From Obelidium mucronatum (Eukaryota; Chytridiomycota; Chytridiomycetes; Chytridiales; Chytriomycetaceae), in the NCBI GenBank assembly GCA_025765595.1, contig JAIVFH010000520.1:1-16292 (forward strand): a stretch of DNA of 16,292 nt, in the 5' to 3' direction. Of the stretch, positions 1 to 9,150 are shown piece after piece. The translations under genes and the position numbers were made by a program. Numbering within the stretch: the stretch's first letter is position 1; each line of letters begins with the position of its first letter. Below the pieces are notes generated by a model. The model was given only the letters and a program-made list of their open reading frames with translations, did not search any database and was not told the origin of the DNA.

Positions 1-2133
1 AATGACGGGTAGGGTTTGTTTTCTGTTTGGTATTCATGGTGAGGTGTTGAGTATGCCGGTTCTTGGTGTTGATGGGTGGGGGGATGGTAGTATTCACGTG
101 GATATTCGGAGGGTGGTCGTGGGATGGCTGTGGGACGTTCTGGTGGAGGGTGAGACGCTGGAGGGGGCGGATATGGGGATCTGTTTGGTTCATTGTAGGG
201 TGGTCGATAGTAATGGTGACTGCTCGGCAGAGTGGATGGAGGAGGGCCATGTGATGGCAAAGGACGGTAGGGTGTCGTTGCGGTTGGTGGCGGTGGTGGT
301 GGGTGGTCGGAACCATGATCTGGGTGAGAGTGAGGTGGTGGCGGCTGTGCATGATCCGGTGGAGGATGTTCGTGATTCGGCGGCGGTTGTTGATGGTACG
401 ATAGTGGGTAGTACGGCCGTGGGGGAGGTCTTTGCCCTGGAAACGATATTGTTGGGGGAGGTCTTGCATGTCTCACAGTCGACTCGCCCGCTGTGTACCA
501 AGAATCGGGTCGTGGACGCGAAGAAGGAGGAGGATGAGGATGAGTTGGAGGGTGAGATTGTCTTTGACTTGGGACTTGTGGAACTTGAGATGGGACGTAA
601 TAGGGCGAGGAGGCAGAAGCGTGTGTTTGCGCTTGTGGTTGTGGTTGAGATGGCCGAAAATAGTAGGCATTGTTCTTGGGGTCGTGGCTTGGACTATAGT
701 TTGTCGTTTCGGATGGGTGCGATTGAGGTGGAGGTGGAGGATACGGGCTGTGAGCCTGTGAGTGATCGAATGGGCCGTGTGGTTCAAATTTGACAGCACT
801 GCTGGGGGATGAAGTTTGGTGTCGTGGTGGTGGTGGCGGCGGATATGGGTACGGTCCTTGTGGAGAATCAAGGGGGGTTGCTGTTTGTGGATGTGAATAA
901 TAAGGTGGTGGTCGAGGATAATGACCCGGTGGAGGTCCATAAGTTGGTCGCCCTGAACTAACGCTTGGAGGTGGTGGTGGCGGTGCTGGTTGCGGGTAAT
1001 TTGGATATGGTCTGTAGTGAGCTGGTTGATGGTTTGGCTGTTGTGGATGATAGTATTGAGGTCGATGGTGCGGAGGATACGCATAATGGTGAGATTGGGG
1101 AGGATATTGTGACACTAAGGGCCTAGGTCGATAAAACATTGCTCGGGCGGGAGTGTATTGAGGTGAAATAGACGGCGGCGTCGTGGGACCATTTGCCAAA
1201 CGCGGTCGAGCTGTATCGGGCGGATTGGCACTATGCGATGTTGCTTTGTGTTGCACAAGTTCCTGAGGCCTAAGAAACAAGTTAAGGCTGGCATGATGGA
1301 AAATTTTGTGGAGATTGGGCGTCAACAACTTACAACTTGAATTTGGCTGCGCACAGTTGGCAACCATAAGGAGTAAAGTCGATATGGGTTTTAGTGTGTT
1401 CAATAAGATCATTGCTGTTTTCAAACTTGGGTGCTTGTTCGCAGTCTTTCCAAAGACACTTCAGTGCCTCAGTCCCTGTTTCACATGCTGTTGAGGTAGG
1501 TCCGACGATTAGCTACACTACAGTAATGGCGAACGCAAAGTGCGGGGGGTTGTGAATGTGATCAATATAATACCATGTTCCGAGGAGATGTGGGCCAGCA
1601 ACAAATCGGGATCATGGAAGGCCTTGAAGCACGGCTGGCTCGCCTCGGCACTCGTCCACCGACACAGCAGCTCCTCCTTTGCGGCTTCCAGCAGCGCCTT
1701 GCGCTTTGGGTCGTCTGGGTGAGAGTGGCCCTTGCGGATGCAGTGTTTCTTGAGATCATGGGGCCTGTGTTCGATGAAGCAGACTGAGACGAAGCCAACA
1801 AACAAGAGCACTCAAAAAGACGCACCACTTGAAGGTCTTGTCGCAGTCGCCGCACTCGTACGGCTTGCTCGGCACGTGGGCGCGGCAGTGCGACACCAGG
1901 TTGTCGCGCTTCTGGAACGGCCGCGGGCCGTGGGCGCAGCGGTGCCAGCGGCAGAAGAGGCCGCGCGCGGGCTTGCGGCCCACGTGCGCGTCCTGCAGGT
2001 GGCGGTACAGCCCCGCGCCGCTGCCAAACTCGGCGCCGCAGCGCGCCCCGCCCGCCGCGACGACCCACTCGCACGCCAGCGGCAAGTCGTCGAGCACCGG
2101 CACCGGCAGCTCGGGCTCGGCGTCATCGTCCAT
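1..2133 (-). CDS. PacC/Rim101-like protein with two tandem triple zinc-finger arrays (3' partial)
   Basis: Predicted nuclear DNA-binding regulator. Exons on the minus strand: 2133-1826, 1764-1574, 1487-1334, and 1269 down past base 1. Introns 1765-1825, 1488-1573 and 1270-1333 all have GT/AG ends and keep the frame; the last exon has no stop in over 1,260 bases, giving at least 640 residues. Array A (residues 21-116) has C21/C32/H45/H50, then C61/C66/H82/H86, then C94/C97/H110/H116, with the PacC hallmarks AHVGRK, KRDNLVSH and FKWPHDLKKH. Array B (137-230) repeats the plan in degenerate form: C137/C148/H161/H166, C177/C182/H197/H201, C209/C212/H225/H230, with the VGRK and KRD signatures lost. 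The remaining roughly 410 residues are Pro/His/Tyr-rich with Pro runs. Start ATG at 2133 is chosen because it makes exon 1 exactly 308 nt, the same as in the 10932 gene. Exon 1 is very GC-rich. Targets are unknown. Confidence 0.85.
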
Positions 2134-2557
2134 CGTGGTTGTCTTTTTTTCGGAAACAAATTGGGGGGAGACAGGGTGCTGAGCTACTGTGAAAATTTTG
2201 CATTCTCGGCATTATTCTGCCTGTATTGGCACGTCGGTACAAGGTCAACGTGCACTGGCTCTGGCTCTGGCTCTGCCGTATTTGCATCGAGAAGTAGAAG
2301 AGAGCGCATGTGGCGTTGATATTCCCTTTGCACAAAAAAGGTTTGAACAATGTCCAAGATGTAATCACTTCAAGAAGCCACAGAGTCCAGTCTCCCTCCC
2401 CAATGAAAAACTCTTAAAGACAGTTGATTACAATGTTTTTCTTCTTCTTTTCTTCTATTTTAATTAGTTTTTTTTTAAAATATTTTTGATTTGTTGATTA
2501 TTGTTCTGTACCTTCCATGAGCTTCCATCCCATCTACCACAAGAAGCAAAAAACCCT
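2134..2557. other. divergent intergenic region, probable shared promoter
   Basis: This 424-base gap separates the start of the minus-strand zinc-finger gene from the first ATG of the plus-strand CNB gene, so both promoters must lie here. It contains a short CTGGCT tandem array and, at 2445-2495, an A/T-rich stretch with T runs. No RNA gene or convincing ORF is visible. Confidence 0.6.
2255..2275. repeat. CTGGCT microsatellite, 3.5 copies
   Basis: Three and a half perfect copies of the hexamer CTGGCT lie in the divergent promoter region. Confidence 0.8.
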
Positions 2558-5500
2558 ATGGCCAAAGAGAGCACTGAAGATATCGTAGATCTACGAGACA
2601 CCTATTATTACAAAAACCACTCGTTTGCGTATGCAAACAGGACAGTCATTGCCAAGCCAATCATCCAATCAACAACAAATGCCACCACCGCTCTCGACGC
2701 ATCCAAATCATCGAAACTCAATCTTCATCATCAGCATCATCACCATCTGAAGCATCAGCGAAAGCACATTGTGACGCCAAACAGCACCAATGTACATAAC
2801 AATCCGCAAACACAACTAGACCATGCATTGACGCCCAAACAAAGCTTCTATAAAGATATAATGAGGATCAAATCCATGCCGATTCATGATTCATCTTCCG
2901 CATTGGCGGTGTTGTGTCCTCTCAAACAGACGCCAAGTGTTTCCACAGTCGAAACTCTGGAACCAATCGATTGGAAACGATATGGAAAAGATTCCAAGAA
3001 AGTGGAATTCTTGAAACCGCCGATTCATTTGCGGTCTCGATACATGAATCCAAAGTGGATTGATGAGAACGGACGTGAAAAGGTGGTGTTTGGGGCAAGA
3101 GTGGAAGCATGGAAACGGCGGCCCGTGAGAACTCCCATCCAAGAAGACGAAGAAGAAGATTCTAGTTCTAGCATCAGCAGTGACAATGACGAAGCATTTG
3201 AAGATGTCGATTTGACATCAACTCTTTTGAAAGTGAATCCATCCTTCCGTAACTTGAAAACTTTCGAAAAACCAAACCAACTCACAATCAAGGCCAAAAA
3301 GAAGATTGTTCGATACAGCACAGACCTACTTCCAAAAAAGGTATTCATCTTCTCACTTTCTACAAAAAAAAAAAGCGTTATTCACAAACAAAAAAATATT
3401 ATAGCCACAAACATCAATAACCCAATCCAAAATCACATTATCCCCCCGCGACAACCTATTCACCCCTTCCTTCCAAATCCACCACCACCCACGCACCCTC
3501 TGCCGCAACACCAACCCAAACAACCAACCTCCTCCGCAGAACCTACACAGCCCCACCCCCAACAACATTCCACCCCTTCATCCCACCCAAACAAAAAGGC
3601 ACCGGCGCAAAAATCACCGAAATCCTTGCCAACCACGCCGACCACATATCCCTCCTCAAAGCCAAACACAAACCCAAACCAAGAGAAATCATCCCAGAGA
3701 TCCCAGATGAAGTCGCCTACGAAACGCGGCCCCGCAGCGCGCATGTCGCGTTCCGGTTGGAACAGCATGTCAAACCAATGACGATGGTGGTTGAGAAGGA
3801 ACCTGTGGATGATTATGAAAAGAGGATGAGGGGTCTGTTTTTGCCGAGTTTGTTTGCGGGGGATGGGGTGGATGATTTTAAAGGGAATAGTGCGAGGGAT
3901 CGGAGTTTGGTGAAGTTGATGAATGCGAATGGGGGTGTGAAGGGTGGTGGAGTTGGTGGGGTTGTGGGGATGTCTCGGTTTATGATGACGGATCGGGGTG
4001 GAAAGACGGTGGGGCTTTTGGAGGCTGGAGCTGGTAGTATTGGCGGCGGCGGCGGCTGGCTGGTGAAGTAGTACCGTTGGGGCTGTTGTTGCGGCTGGGG
4101 GTAAGCCTGTGACTCCACCTATCCCGACGCCCACACCAGGCGGTGGTGGGAAATTAAAGACCCCAGAGCAAGATTTCATCAAAAGAAAACCTGGAACAGG
4201 ACCTACAGCAGCAGTAGCAGCAGCCACCACCACCAAGCCCTGAACCCACACGGAAAACAAACAGCGCCCGAATCCGCAGCGCCAAAAACAGAAAACTAAG
4301 CACAGCGCTTCATAAAACCCCACAAAAAACCATCTCGCCCACTAAAGGACGAAAATCGTTGGCAACCATGAACGACGCAGACGGAGATATCCCAGACGAC
4401 ATGAACATCAGCACTGTACGATGGAGTCTGGCGATTTACAGTGTCCTCAAACAAATCAGAATCAAGAAATCAGTGTTGGAAGATTCGATTCGTGGGGAAG
4501 ATGATTCTGCTAATGGGCAAGCTATTGCGAGCAAAGCAGGATAAATTGGATTTGATTGGTGCTGCGCAAGTCAAGAGGTTTTACGAAATTAACTTGGGTA
4601 GTCGAACTGATAAGGATTTGGATATGTTGGATAGTATTGTTGGAAAGTATCAGTGTTTTAGTAAGCTTTCTCCAGTTGTACGTATTTTTTTTCATTTTTT
4701 TGTTGGGTATTTTGCTTTAACTTTTCAATCATTTAGGTACGATACAAACTTTACAACTGCTGCACCCTTGAATCCCACCCTCGCGGCAGAGTAATGATCC
4801 GCGAAGGCCATCAAGCACGATTCTGGTACATCCTCCTCACAGGAGAATGCCTCAACATTCTCCGCCCCGACACACCAATGTCGATTACAACGCGAGTGCG
4901 AACAGGAGGCAGTGTTGGAGAATTCCAAGCCGTTTTTGGGGCGTCGACGGCAGAGTTGCGGCATGCTCGCGCCACCTGTCTCATGCGATGCGATTTTTTG
5001 CGTGTTGAGAAGCAAGATTTCTTGGCCATTTCAAGAGAAGCTAGGGGTTTGGATACGATGGTGTTTGAGTACTTTACAACTGTTCCGTCTTTTTTTGGTG
5101 TTGAAAAAGCAGTGTTGACTCTGATTTGCCAGCGAAGGTTTGTTATATTGTTTCTCAATTGTTTAAATGTCCCTCCTCTTGTTGAAAAAAAAAAATGTAT
5201 CACACACAAACAAAAAAAAAAAATTATAGCATTGTAAGGAAATTCGAAGCCGAACAAGTAATGCTTCGAGCCGGCGAACTCTGCTCGAACCTCTATTTCA
5301 TCATGAAGGGGAAAGTCCGTGCCCTCCACATGGTCACATTCGCCAAAGTCGATTGCGGCGTCTCCAGCACAAATACAAGCGATCGCCGCCATAAATACAC
5401 GCTTGTTCCTTACGGTCTCAATCCCATCGCCAAACTTGGTCCAAACGATGAAATCGTACGTGAGTTGGCTACAGTTTTGGATCTGGGTGGGGGCATGTCG

Positions 5501-6034
5501 TTCCCACCAATCAAGCCTTCTAAAGTCGTCCAGGAGCAGCAGGAGGCGATTGACCGTGCGGAAGCGGCGGCAGGGATTCCTCTGTCTGCAAGGCGGTCAA
5601 GCATGAAACCAGCCGTCGGGGCAGACGTGAATGCTCTCCCGTGTCCCTTCCATTTCGTAGTTGTAGACCGTTTAGAAGTCGTTGTAATAAGCATCCAAGA
5701 TCTGAAAGAAATCCTCCCACCCGACACACTCAGAAGAGTCATGGAACACCGCTCGTTAACCGACGTTGGAAGCCAGGAAATAGAAGAACGGTACATGTCG
5801 GCACTTGGGTGGCGAGATACAGAGAGTTCTGGGTCACGGACTTTAAGGATTGATTCGTTTAGTAAAGATGGGTCGTGGAGTAATCCGGTGGTCAAGAATA
5901 AGTTTAAGGATAATGTGGATGTGGATCCGTTTGGGATTGGGCAGAAGGAGAAAAGCGAAGGTAATTTGAATTCGCCGCAGGATGCGATGCAGAAGCGGCA
6001 AAAGTCGATGGCGGAGTTGATGATTGAAGGTTGA
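2558..6034 (+). CDS. protein with two cyclic-nucleotide-binding domains (CNBD2-like), frame disrupted
   Basis: Likely cAMP/cGMP-binding protein. ATG 2558 is the first ATG in the frame. Exon 1 (2558-3340) encodes a polar N-terminus with a His-rich patch. Intron 3341-3404 is A/T-rich. Downstream the coding frame (clear from 3600 to 4062 by C/G-ending codons) is shifted by one base, and 3405-3600 has no GT donor to explain it; a C6 run at 3442-3447 is a candidate extra base. From 4063 to 4217 there is either an intron (GTGAAG to CAGTAG) or two more shifts. Further introns: 4416-4473 (tentative), 4678-4736 and 5138-5229 (both clean). CNB domain A covers about 4620-5110, with an IREGHQA..WYILLTGE strand and a GGSVGEF cassette; domain B starts at 5230 (LRAGELCSNLYFIMKGKV) and carries a long insertion. 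The canonical phosphate-binding FGE..L...R.A is only partly kept in A and not seen in B, so ligand binding is uncertain. Two adjacent genes rather than one remains possible. Confidence 0.7.
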
Positions 6035-6061
6035 TGTGACTCGGTGAGGTGTTGTAAAAAA

Positions 6062-6755
6062 ATGTTCCATTGCCAAAAACTCCTTGCAATCCATCAGCGA
6101 CCTTCACAACTCCGCTTCTTTTCTTCAAAGAAGTCAGCATCCGTCAAGATCCTAAGCACTTCAAACAAATCGAGTAAACGTGTGGTCCCGCCGCCCACCA
6201 AGTCAGCTCTGATTTACAAAGGACCACTCAACACATTCATCTTCAATGGTCGCTTGTTTGCTGGGTTTTCTATTGCTGCGCATGCAGTCGTTGTTCCTCT
6301 CATGTGGAACAGTCTGATTCTACCGACTGAAGTGCTGGCTTTGATGTGTATGTCGCTTTCTCCCTTTTCTTTCATTTTACACACATACAGGCAGCAGAAG
6401 ACTAAAGCCCTCTTTTTTTTTGTAATTATTAGTCTCAAGCACAGCGCTAATGCCGCTACTGGCCGTGGCATCAGTGTCCCGTGGCTACGTGACTCGGCTT
6501 TGGATCGACAGCACCGACACCACATCCTCCAAGGATGTGAATCTAATGTTTGAAACCGAATCTATCCTTCTTGGAACCCCCAAAGAGCGAGTCGTGCCCG
6601 TGTCTCAATTAGTGTATCGGCCCAGGTGGATTTTTGGAACGTGGCGGGTCAAGACGGATTCATGGTGGAAAACTGGATATTCGATTGACTTGCAGGCATT
6701 GAAGGATGATCCTATTTTGAAGAGGATTCAGGATCAAATCGTTGACCAGAAATGA
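6062..6755 (+). CDS. TMEM70-family mitochondrial membrane protein
   Basis: Two exons, 6062-6347 and 6433-6755; the 85-bp intron has a consensus GTATGT donor and TTATTAG acceptor (phase 1), giving 202 residues. The first about 45 residues are basic, Ser-rich and free of acidic residues, as in a mitochondrial presequence. Next come an IYKGPLNTF segment, two hydrophobic spans (about residues 66-88 and 90-110) and the family-like motif SRGYVTRLWID right after the second span, then a soluble C-terminal domain with VPVSQLVYRPRWIFGTW. This order matches the TMEM70/TMEM186/TMEM223 group. Human TMEM70 helps assemble ATP synthase and complex I in the inner membrane; the same role here is inferred. ATG 6062 lies only 27 bases after the preceding stop, so the upstream gene's 3' UTR must overlap this gene. 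Confidence 0.75.
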
Positions 6756-6811
6756 TGCGTTCATTTTTGCATGGGGTTGGGGGCTGCTCTCTCTCTTTCA
6801 TGGACTTCTGG

Positions 6812-6817
6812 AATAAA
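6812..6817 (+). terminator. polyadenylation signal AATAAA
   Basis: A canonical AATAAA sits 57 bases after the stop of the TMEM70-like gene. Confidence 0.6.
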
Positions 6818-6912
6818 GAAAGGAGTCGATTTTTTCATCAAACGTCATGTATCCGTTCCATCTCTGTTCTGTCCTCTGGGTGTTTCTGTTTGAGTTTTTT
6901 CCTTTGATTTTT

Positions 6913-7009
6913 CATCTTGAACCAATATTTATCCACCCTCTCTTCCCTATCACATCCTTTCATCTTGAACCAATATCCACCCTTTTCTCTCTTCCCTATC
7001 GCATCCTCG
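6913..7009. repeat. imperfect 48-bp tandem duplication
   Basis: Two adjacent copies start at 6913 and 6961. Both begin CATCTTGAACCAATAT and share CTCTCTTCCCTATC and GCATCC/ACATCC toward the end; the middle differs by a few substitutions and small shifts. Confidence 0.8.
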
Positions 7010-7657
7010 GCCACCTCCTTCCATTATCCCATCTTGTCAATGAGGTCGAAACAAGATTGGGTCATACTAGGGAGAATATCGAACCAACTGATTGTAAACT
7101 TGGCAAAAAGTCAAGTACTTTTTGAAATGTTATTCATTCTATTGGGGCAACCCGTGGAACAAAAAATGTCGGATTTTTTTTTGGATCGGGAATCGGGAAA
7201 ACCAATTTGTGATTGTGATTTGGAGAGTTGCGATTCGAAGCTTTGATGCCTCTCGCTCTCTGCAAATCAGTTTGTTGATGATAGTTGATTATCACTTTTT
7301 TTTTCAGATATGGTTATCCGATTTCTTGTCCTTCTTATCTTGACATTTTAAGGGTTGTGTGGATGCCATGAGAGCTCACTTGTGCTAGATATGAGTGGCG
7401 TTGTGGGTTGTAGTGACATCCTACATTCTTTCGGCTTATTATAAAATAAATTGTTCTACAAAACACTCATGAGTTCAATGTGAAGCGTTTCGAATGTGTT
7501 TCAGAAAAGTTCATGATTGAAACGAAATTTTTCCAGGGCTGAACCTGCCCCTCCAGTCAATGTGCCTCGAAATTTTTCTTGTAAACTTGTCTGCTGACAA
7601 TTGACCTTTGTTGTTCACGAAAACCGAGATACTCAACCGCTGCCCGCTCTGCCACAC

Positions 7658-8930
7658 ATGCCACCGCCAAACAAATCCTCAGCTGATATGCCACTTGTCT
7701 TTGACTGCCTGTGGACCCTCGAGAAAAGCAAAGCAAGGTGCCCACACACGTTCAACACTGCCGACGAACTCTTTATCCACCTCTCCGAAGACCACATTGG
7801 CCGCAAGGCTCTCGGAACACTAGTGCTTACCTGCGAATGGGCCGGCTGCATTCACAAGACCCGTCTCTTTGCCAAGCGAGACAATGCCGTTAGTCACGTC
7901 AGATCGCATGTCCATTTCCGCGCCAACATCTGCAAGGACTGCGGCTCGCAGTTCAAGTGGCCGCAGGACCTCAAGAAGCACTGCGCCAAGAACGGCTGCG
8001 AGTACGTCGAGCCGGAGTTCAAGGGAAAGCCGGGCCCGTCGCCAGTGTTTGTTGTCGAAGCCGAGGACGGGTCCGGGCCGACGCTTGTGCGCTTCGGGCC
8101 CAGTCTGACCGGCGGCCGCCAGAAGGCCGTGCAGCGCCGCCCGACGCTCACCGCGCCGCTGAAGTCCGGCGCCGACGCCACCCAGCCGGCGCCGACCCTC
8201 GCCGCCCCTGGTTTGCACTCGCAAGCAGCGGCGCAGCCCACGCAGTCGCCGTCGCCGCAGTTGGCGCCGCCGCTTTCGCCGGCCGCCTCACAAGCCGGCG
8301 CAAGCCCGGTACAAGGCAACACGCGCCGTGTCCAAATTGCCGGGCGTCCTGTCGCTGCTGGCGGGTGCGCCTGCGTCTCCGACCCTGTCGCCGGCGCTTG
8401 GCGGCTCGGCGGCGGCCGGCGCAGACGCCCAGGCGGTGAGTCGCCATACTCAAAGTGCGTCCTACGTTACACCATCTCCTGAAGGAGCCACCCGGCACCC
8501 GCCTCAACCTCAAGCCAGTCATCGTAATGAGCAGTACCATCAAGAACATTCAGCCTGTGTCTATCCTGGTGATGGTGGTTACTACGGCCAATCCCAGCCG
8601 CCGCATTCACACTTTGCTGCTGAGCCAACCCCTATGTATCCGTCACACCACAATCAAGCCAACCAATTTATTCGTGAGCATTTCCATCCTTATCAGAGAA
8701 ATGTGCAAGTTCGAACCAGTCATCACCAAGTTCAAGAGAGGAACTACCCCTCTCATCCATACCACCCAACTAACCCGAGTCATAGCGGTTATTACACGCA
8801 GCATCCATCAGTACATCATCAGCCGGGATTTGCTCCACCGCAACACATTCCGAGCCAACATCATCAATACTACACCATCCACCCGCCATATCACCAAAAT
8901 AAACCTGAATGGGTTCCTTCCCATTACTAG
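7658..8930 (+). CDS. PacC/Rim101-like zinc-finger protein with C2HC third finger (frame change near 8210-8330)
   Basis: Predicted nuclear regulator. ATG 7658 is the first in-frame ATG. Fingers: C17/C28/H41/H46, C59/C64/H80/H84, and C92/C95/H108/C114, where the last His of relatives is Cys. PacC hallmarks DHIGRK, KRDNAVSH and FKWPQDLKKH are present without an intron. Residues 126-156 carry the GPS...LVRFGPSLTGGRQK motif shared with two other genes here. The frame then changes by +1: the first frame runs to a stop at 8482, while the next, with LPGVLSLL (compare LPGISQLL in the 9151 gene), is open from before 8328 to the stop at 8930. Either one extra base is present (for example in the GCCG at 8325-8328) or a weak intron, 8211-8304 (GTTTGC to GCAAG), is removed. 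The tail is His/Tyr/Pro/Gln-rich. Bases 7900-8430 are strikingly GC-rich. Confidence 0.8.
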
Positions 8931-8985
8931 ATGGTTTTTTTTTCACCTGCTGACTTTTTTATTTACGGGAATTGTTCTTTACTAT

Positions 8986-8991
8986 AATAAA
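8986..8991 (+). terminator. polyadenylation signal AATAAA
   Basis: AATAAA lies about 55 bases after the stop of the 7658 gene, in an A/T-rich 3' flank. Confidence 0.6.
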
Positions 8992-9067
8992 ACAATAACT
9001 TCTTATTTCTTATTTCCTTAAAACCGTTTTCTTTTCGAAGAAGTGTTCTGTGACACCTCCAAGCAAT

Positions 9068-9112
9068 GCCCAGTTTCCAAAAATGAAAGACGTTAATTTC
9101 CTGGAACTGGGC
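9068..9112. repeat. inverted repeat upstream of the 9151 gene
   Basis: GCCCAGTT at 9068-9075 is the exact reverse complement of AACTGGGC at 9105-9112, and two more pairs extend it across a one-base bulge. It could form a hairpin in a 5' UTR or bind a dimeric factor; no function can be assigned. Confidence 0.4.
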
Positions 9113-9150
9113 GAAAACCTAGACAACCGACCAAAAAAAAAAAAAACAAC

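Larger units (their letters stand above)
6756..7657. other. 902-base intergenic region
   Basis: It holds the 3' flank of the TMEM70-like gene (AATAAA at 6812), a pyrimidine-rich 48-bp tandem repeat at 6913-7009, a second AATAAA at 7445-7450, and presumably the promoter of the 7658 gene. Small ORFs at 6847-7250 are low-complexity reads through the repeat and show no domain or splice support. No RNA gene is recognised. Confidence 0.5.

Noticed and set aside
2..793. Plus-strand open frame of 263 codons at the left edge
   Set aside because: It is antisense to the Pro/His/Tyr-rich last exon of the minus-strand gene. The minus frame is open for over 1,260 bases, joins the fingers by a clean intron, and fits the tails of relatives.
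3249..3550. A 302-bp intron (GTAACT to ACACAG) that would repair the first CNB frame break
   Set aside because: It would remove well-coded sequence (for example LTIKAKKKIVRYS) and is far longer than the other introns; the A/T-rich intron 3341-3404 inside it is much better.
3460..4323. Minus-strand open frame of 287 codons
   Set aside because: Antisense to the CNB gene; it is Gly/Phe-rich and then Pro/Thr/His-rich with no domain, as expected for the complement of a Pro/Thr-rich coding stretch.
4064..4545. Ciliate-style +1 frameshifting at stop codons in the CNB gene
   Set aside because: Skipping one base at each stop does reach the next frame, but that is true of any overlapping frames; the shifts elsewhere are not at stops, and introns or single-base errors explain the data.
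6847..7250. Small plus-strand ORFs between the TMEM70-like and 7658 genes
   Set aside because: They read through the 48-bp pyrimidine-rich repeat, giving Phe/Leu/Pro low complexity without a recognisable domain, and lie after a polyadenylation signal.
7601..7657. Upstream extension of the 7658 gene to 7601
   Set aside because: It begins at TTG, not ATG; the first in-frame ATG is 7658 and gives an N-terminus like MPPSK of the 9151 gene.
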